This document shows, in pieces, positions 6,007-7,157 of a DNA stretch of 7,157 nucleotides; the first letter of the stretch is position 1; every line of letters begins with the position of its first letter. The DNA is taken from contig SFFP01000091.1 of the NCBI GenBank assembly GCA_004556875.1, forward strand, positions 1 to 7,157, in the 5' to 3' direction. Position numbers and translations under genes: made by a program. The stretch is from Ruminococcus flavefaciens. Its GTDB lineage: Bacteria > Bacillota_A > Clostridia > Oscillospirales > Ruminococcaceae. The notes under the pieces are model-generated. The model ran no database searches, was not told where the DNA came from, and saw nothing but the letters and a program-made list of their open reading frames with translations.

Positions 6007-6318
6007 ATGAGACGGAGAAACACAACCATAGCGATACGCTGCACAGAGGAAGAAAGCAGGCGTATCCACGAACTGGCTGAGAGGCACGGCTTGAAGCTGA
6101 ATGATTTCGTAATGCGGTGTGCTCTCGGTAAAAAAATTGTTGTTGCAAACGGTATCGACGAGATAGTTCGGCAGCAGAAAGCTATCGGACGAAACCTCAA
6201 TCAGATCGCTACACTTGCAAACATGGACAGGCTGACCGCAGTCAACTTCCAGCCGCTCCTCGATGAGCACAGGAAGGTAACAGAGTTGATAGGTCAGCTG
6301 CTTCGGGAGGTGAAGTAG
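6007..6318 (+). CDS. MobC-like relaxosome accessory protein
   Basis: This 103-residue protein has a basic N-terminus leading into a ribbon-helix-helix-like region (TTIAIRCTEEESRRIHELA then LNDFVMRCALGK, about 5-40). The MobC-family signature IGRNLNQIATLAN (59-71) follows, in keeping with plasmid mobilization relaxosome proteins (PF05713). Members bind oriT and help the relaxase reach its nick site by opening nearby DNA. The start is clear: AGGAGG lies 6 nt before ATG 6007. The TAG stop shares its G with the GTG of the relaxase gene, so the two are translated as a pair. Length fits the family. The protein may also repress its own promoter, as some relaxosome proteins do; that is an inference. 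Confidence 0.9.
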   Translation: MRRRNTTIAIRCTEEESRRIHELAERHGLKLNDFVMRCALGKKIVVANGIDEIVRQQKAIGRNLNQIATLANMDRLTAVNFQPLLDEHRKVTELIGQLLREVK

Positions 6319-7157
6319 TGGCGACGGTCACAGCGATAAGCACGAAAGGCGGTGGCGGCGGAAAGAAAAGTCTCGACTACATCTGCCGAGACGACAAGAC
6401 CGAGGGCAAGAAATATGTGACAGCTCTCAACTGTTCGCTGCCGACTGCCTACCAGGAGTTCAAAAACACAAGGGAGATGTACGGAAAGACAGACGGTGTG
6501 AAGTACTATCACTTCGTCCAGTCTCACCCCAGCGGCTACAAGATAGAGCCAGCTCTTGCACATAAAATAGCAGTTGAGTTTGCGGAGAGAGCCTTCCCAG
6601 GACACGAAGTTGTGGTGGCAACTCATACCGACGCAGACCATATACACTCGCACTTCATATTCAATGCAGTCAACGCCGAGACAGGTCTGAAGTACCACTC
6701 AAACAAGTTCACACTGCAAGAGCTGCGGCAGCTTAGCGATGAAATTTGTCAGAAGAATGGCGTGACAACTCTCAGCAAATCTGAGATTCACAAGCAGAGT
6801 AATGGTATCACTAACGGAGAGTACCGTGTTGCAATGCGAGGTGAGAGTTGGAAAATGAATCTCATCAATACAATAGACATGGTCATGAAAAGAGCAAAGT
6901 CAAAGAAACAATTCCGCTTCTACATGAAGCAAATGGGTTATGATGTTCGGTGGGAGGACAGCCGGAAGTACATCACATACACCTGCCCAAATGGACGTAG
7001 GTGCCGTGACAATAAATTGCACGAAGCGAAATACAGGAAGGAGAATATGGAATATGAGTTCGAAATACGAAGAAGCGAAAGAAGCCTCCAAACAGAATTT
7101 GGAGGAGACACAGGACATACCAACTATGGTCTGCGTCCAGGAACACAACTGGCTGGC
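6318..7157 (+). CDS. MOBP-type relaxase, N-terminal 280 residues (runs off the window)
   Basis: The reading frame begins at GTG 6318, which overlaps the mobC stop and has GGAGG 7 nt upstream. It stays open for 280 codons to the window edge. It shows the relaxase/mobilization nuclease features of PF03432: an early Tyr in LDYICRDDKT (Y21, likely the DNA-attacking residue), the YYHFVQSHP motif (63-71) and the metal-binding cluster THTDADHIHSHFIFN, with H103, H108, H110, H112 and N116. It should cut one strand at oriT, stay bound to the 5' end and pilot the strand into a recipient through a conjugation channel supplied by the element or by another one. A Gly-rich stretch at 11-15 precedes the Tyr motif. 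The remaining C-terminal part lies outside the window. Confidence 0.93.
   Translation, partial: MATVTAISTKGGGGGKKSLDYICRDDKTEGKKYVTALNCSLPTAYQEFKNTREMYGKTDGVKYYHFVQSHPSGYKIEPALAHKIAVEFAERAFPGHEVVVATHTDADHIHSHFIFNAVNAETGLKYHSNKFTLQELRQLSDEICQKNGVTTLSKSEIHKQSNGITNGEYRVAMRGESWKMNLINTIDMVMKRAKSKKQFRFYMKQMGYDVRWEDSRKYITYTCPNGRRCRDNKLHEAKYRKENMEYEFEIRRSERSLQTEFGGDTGHTNYGLRPGTQLAG

Noticed and set aside
5622..6080. 152-residue plus-strand frame spanning the gap between the ATPase and mobC
   Set aside because: It is Arg/Cys-rich, overlaps both neighbours out of frame, including the clear mobC start, and covers the stem-rich DNA expected for oriT.
5595..6200. 201-residue minus-strand frame across the mobilization region
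   Set aside because: It overlaps the ends of the ATPase and MobC genes in antisense, and its composition is not protein-like.

Overview
This window looks like part of a mobilizable or integrative element from a low-to-mid-GC Firmicute, most likely a gut clostridium of the Ruminococcus type. That assignment is an inference from strong Shine-Dalgarno sites, use of TTG and GTG starts, and the gene families present. No chromosomal marker is visible, and the window ends inside the relaxase gene.

Layout: Positions 1-304 are AT-rich and hold no convincing intact gene, only a possible decayed reading-frame tail and a small tandem repeat. Positions 305-4128 form a two-gene minus-strand operon. Its first gene encodes a 990-residue protein with the motif set of single-chain two-barrel (double-psi beta-barrel) RNA polymerases, the class that includes eukaryotic RDR/QDE-1 RNA-dependent polymerases and phage SPbeta YonO, with the metal-binding DFDGD motif. 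Its second gene encodes an unrecognised 283-residue protein that starts in the stop codon of the polymerase gene. Positions 4129-4456 are a divergent control region. It holds a 22-bp perfect direct repeat at each end and several inverted repeats between them. Positions 4457-5647 encode a RepA-type AAA ATPase on the plus strand. Positions 5648-6006 are non-coding, rich in inverted repeats, and a likely place for the transfer origin. Positions 6007-6318 encode a MobC-like relaxosome protein, followed with a 1-nt overlap by a MOBP-type relaxase that runs off the end.

How it may work together: the plus-strand genes make a standard replication and mobilization module (RepA-like helicase/ATPase, oriT, MobC, relaxase). 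The unusual part is the two-barrel RNA polymerase with its coupled partner, facing away from the RepA-like gene across a shared control region. The polymerase could transcribe element genes from its own promoters, prime replication, or act on RNA or single-stranded DNA during transfer. The sequence does not decide between these. The direct repeats beside both divergent genes are the best candidate sites for element-specific control.
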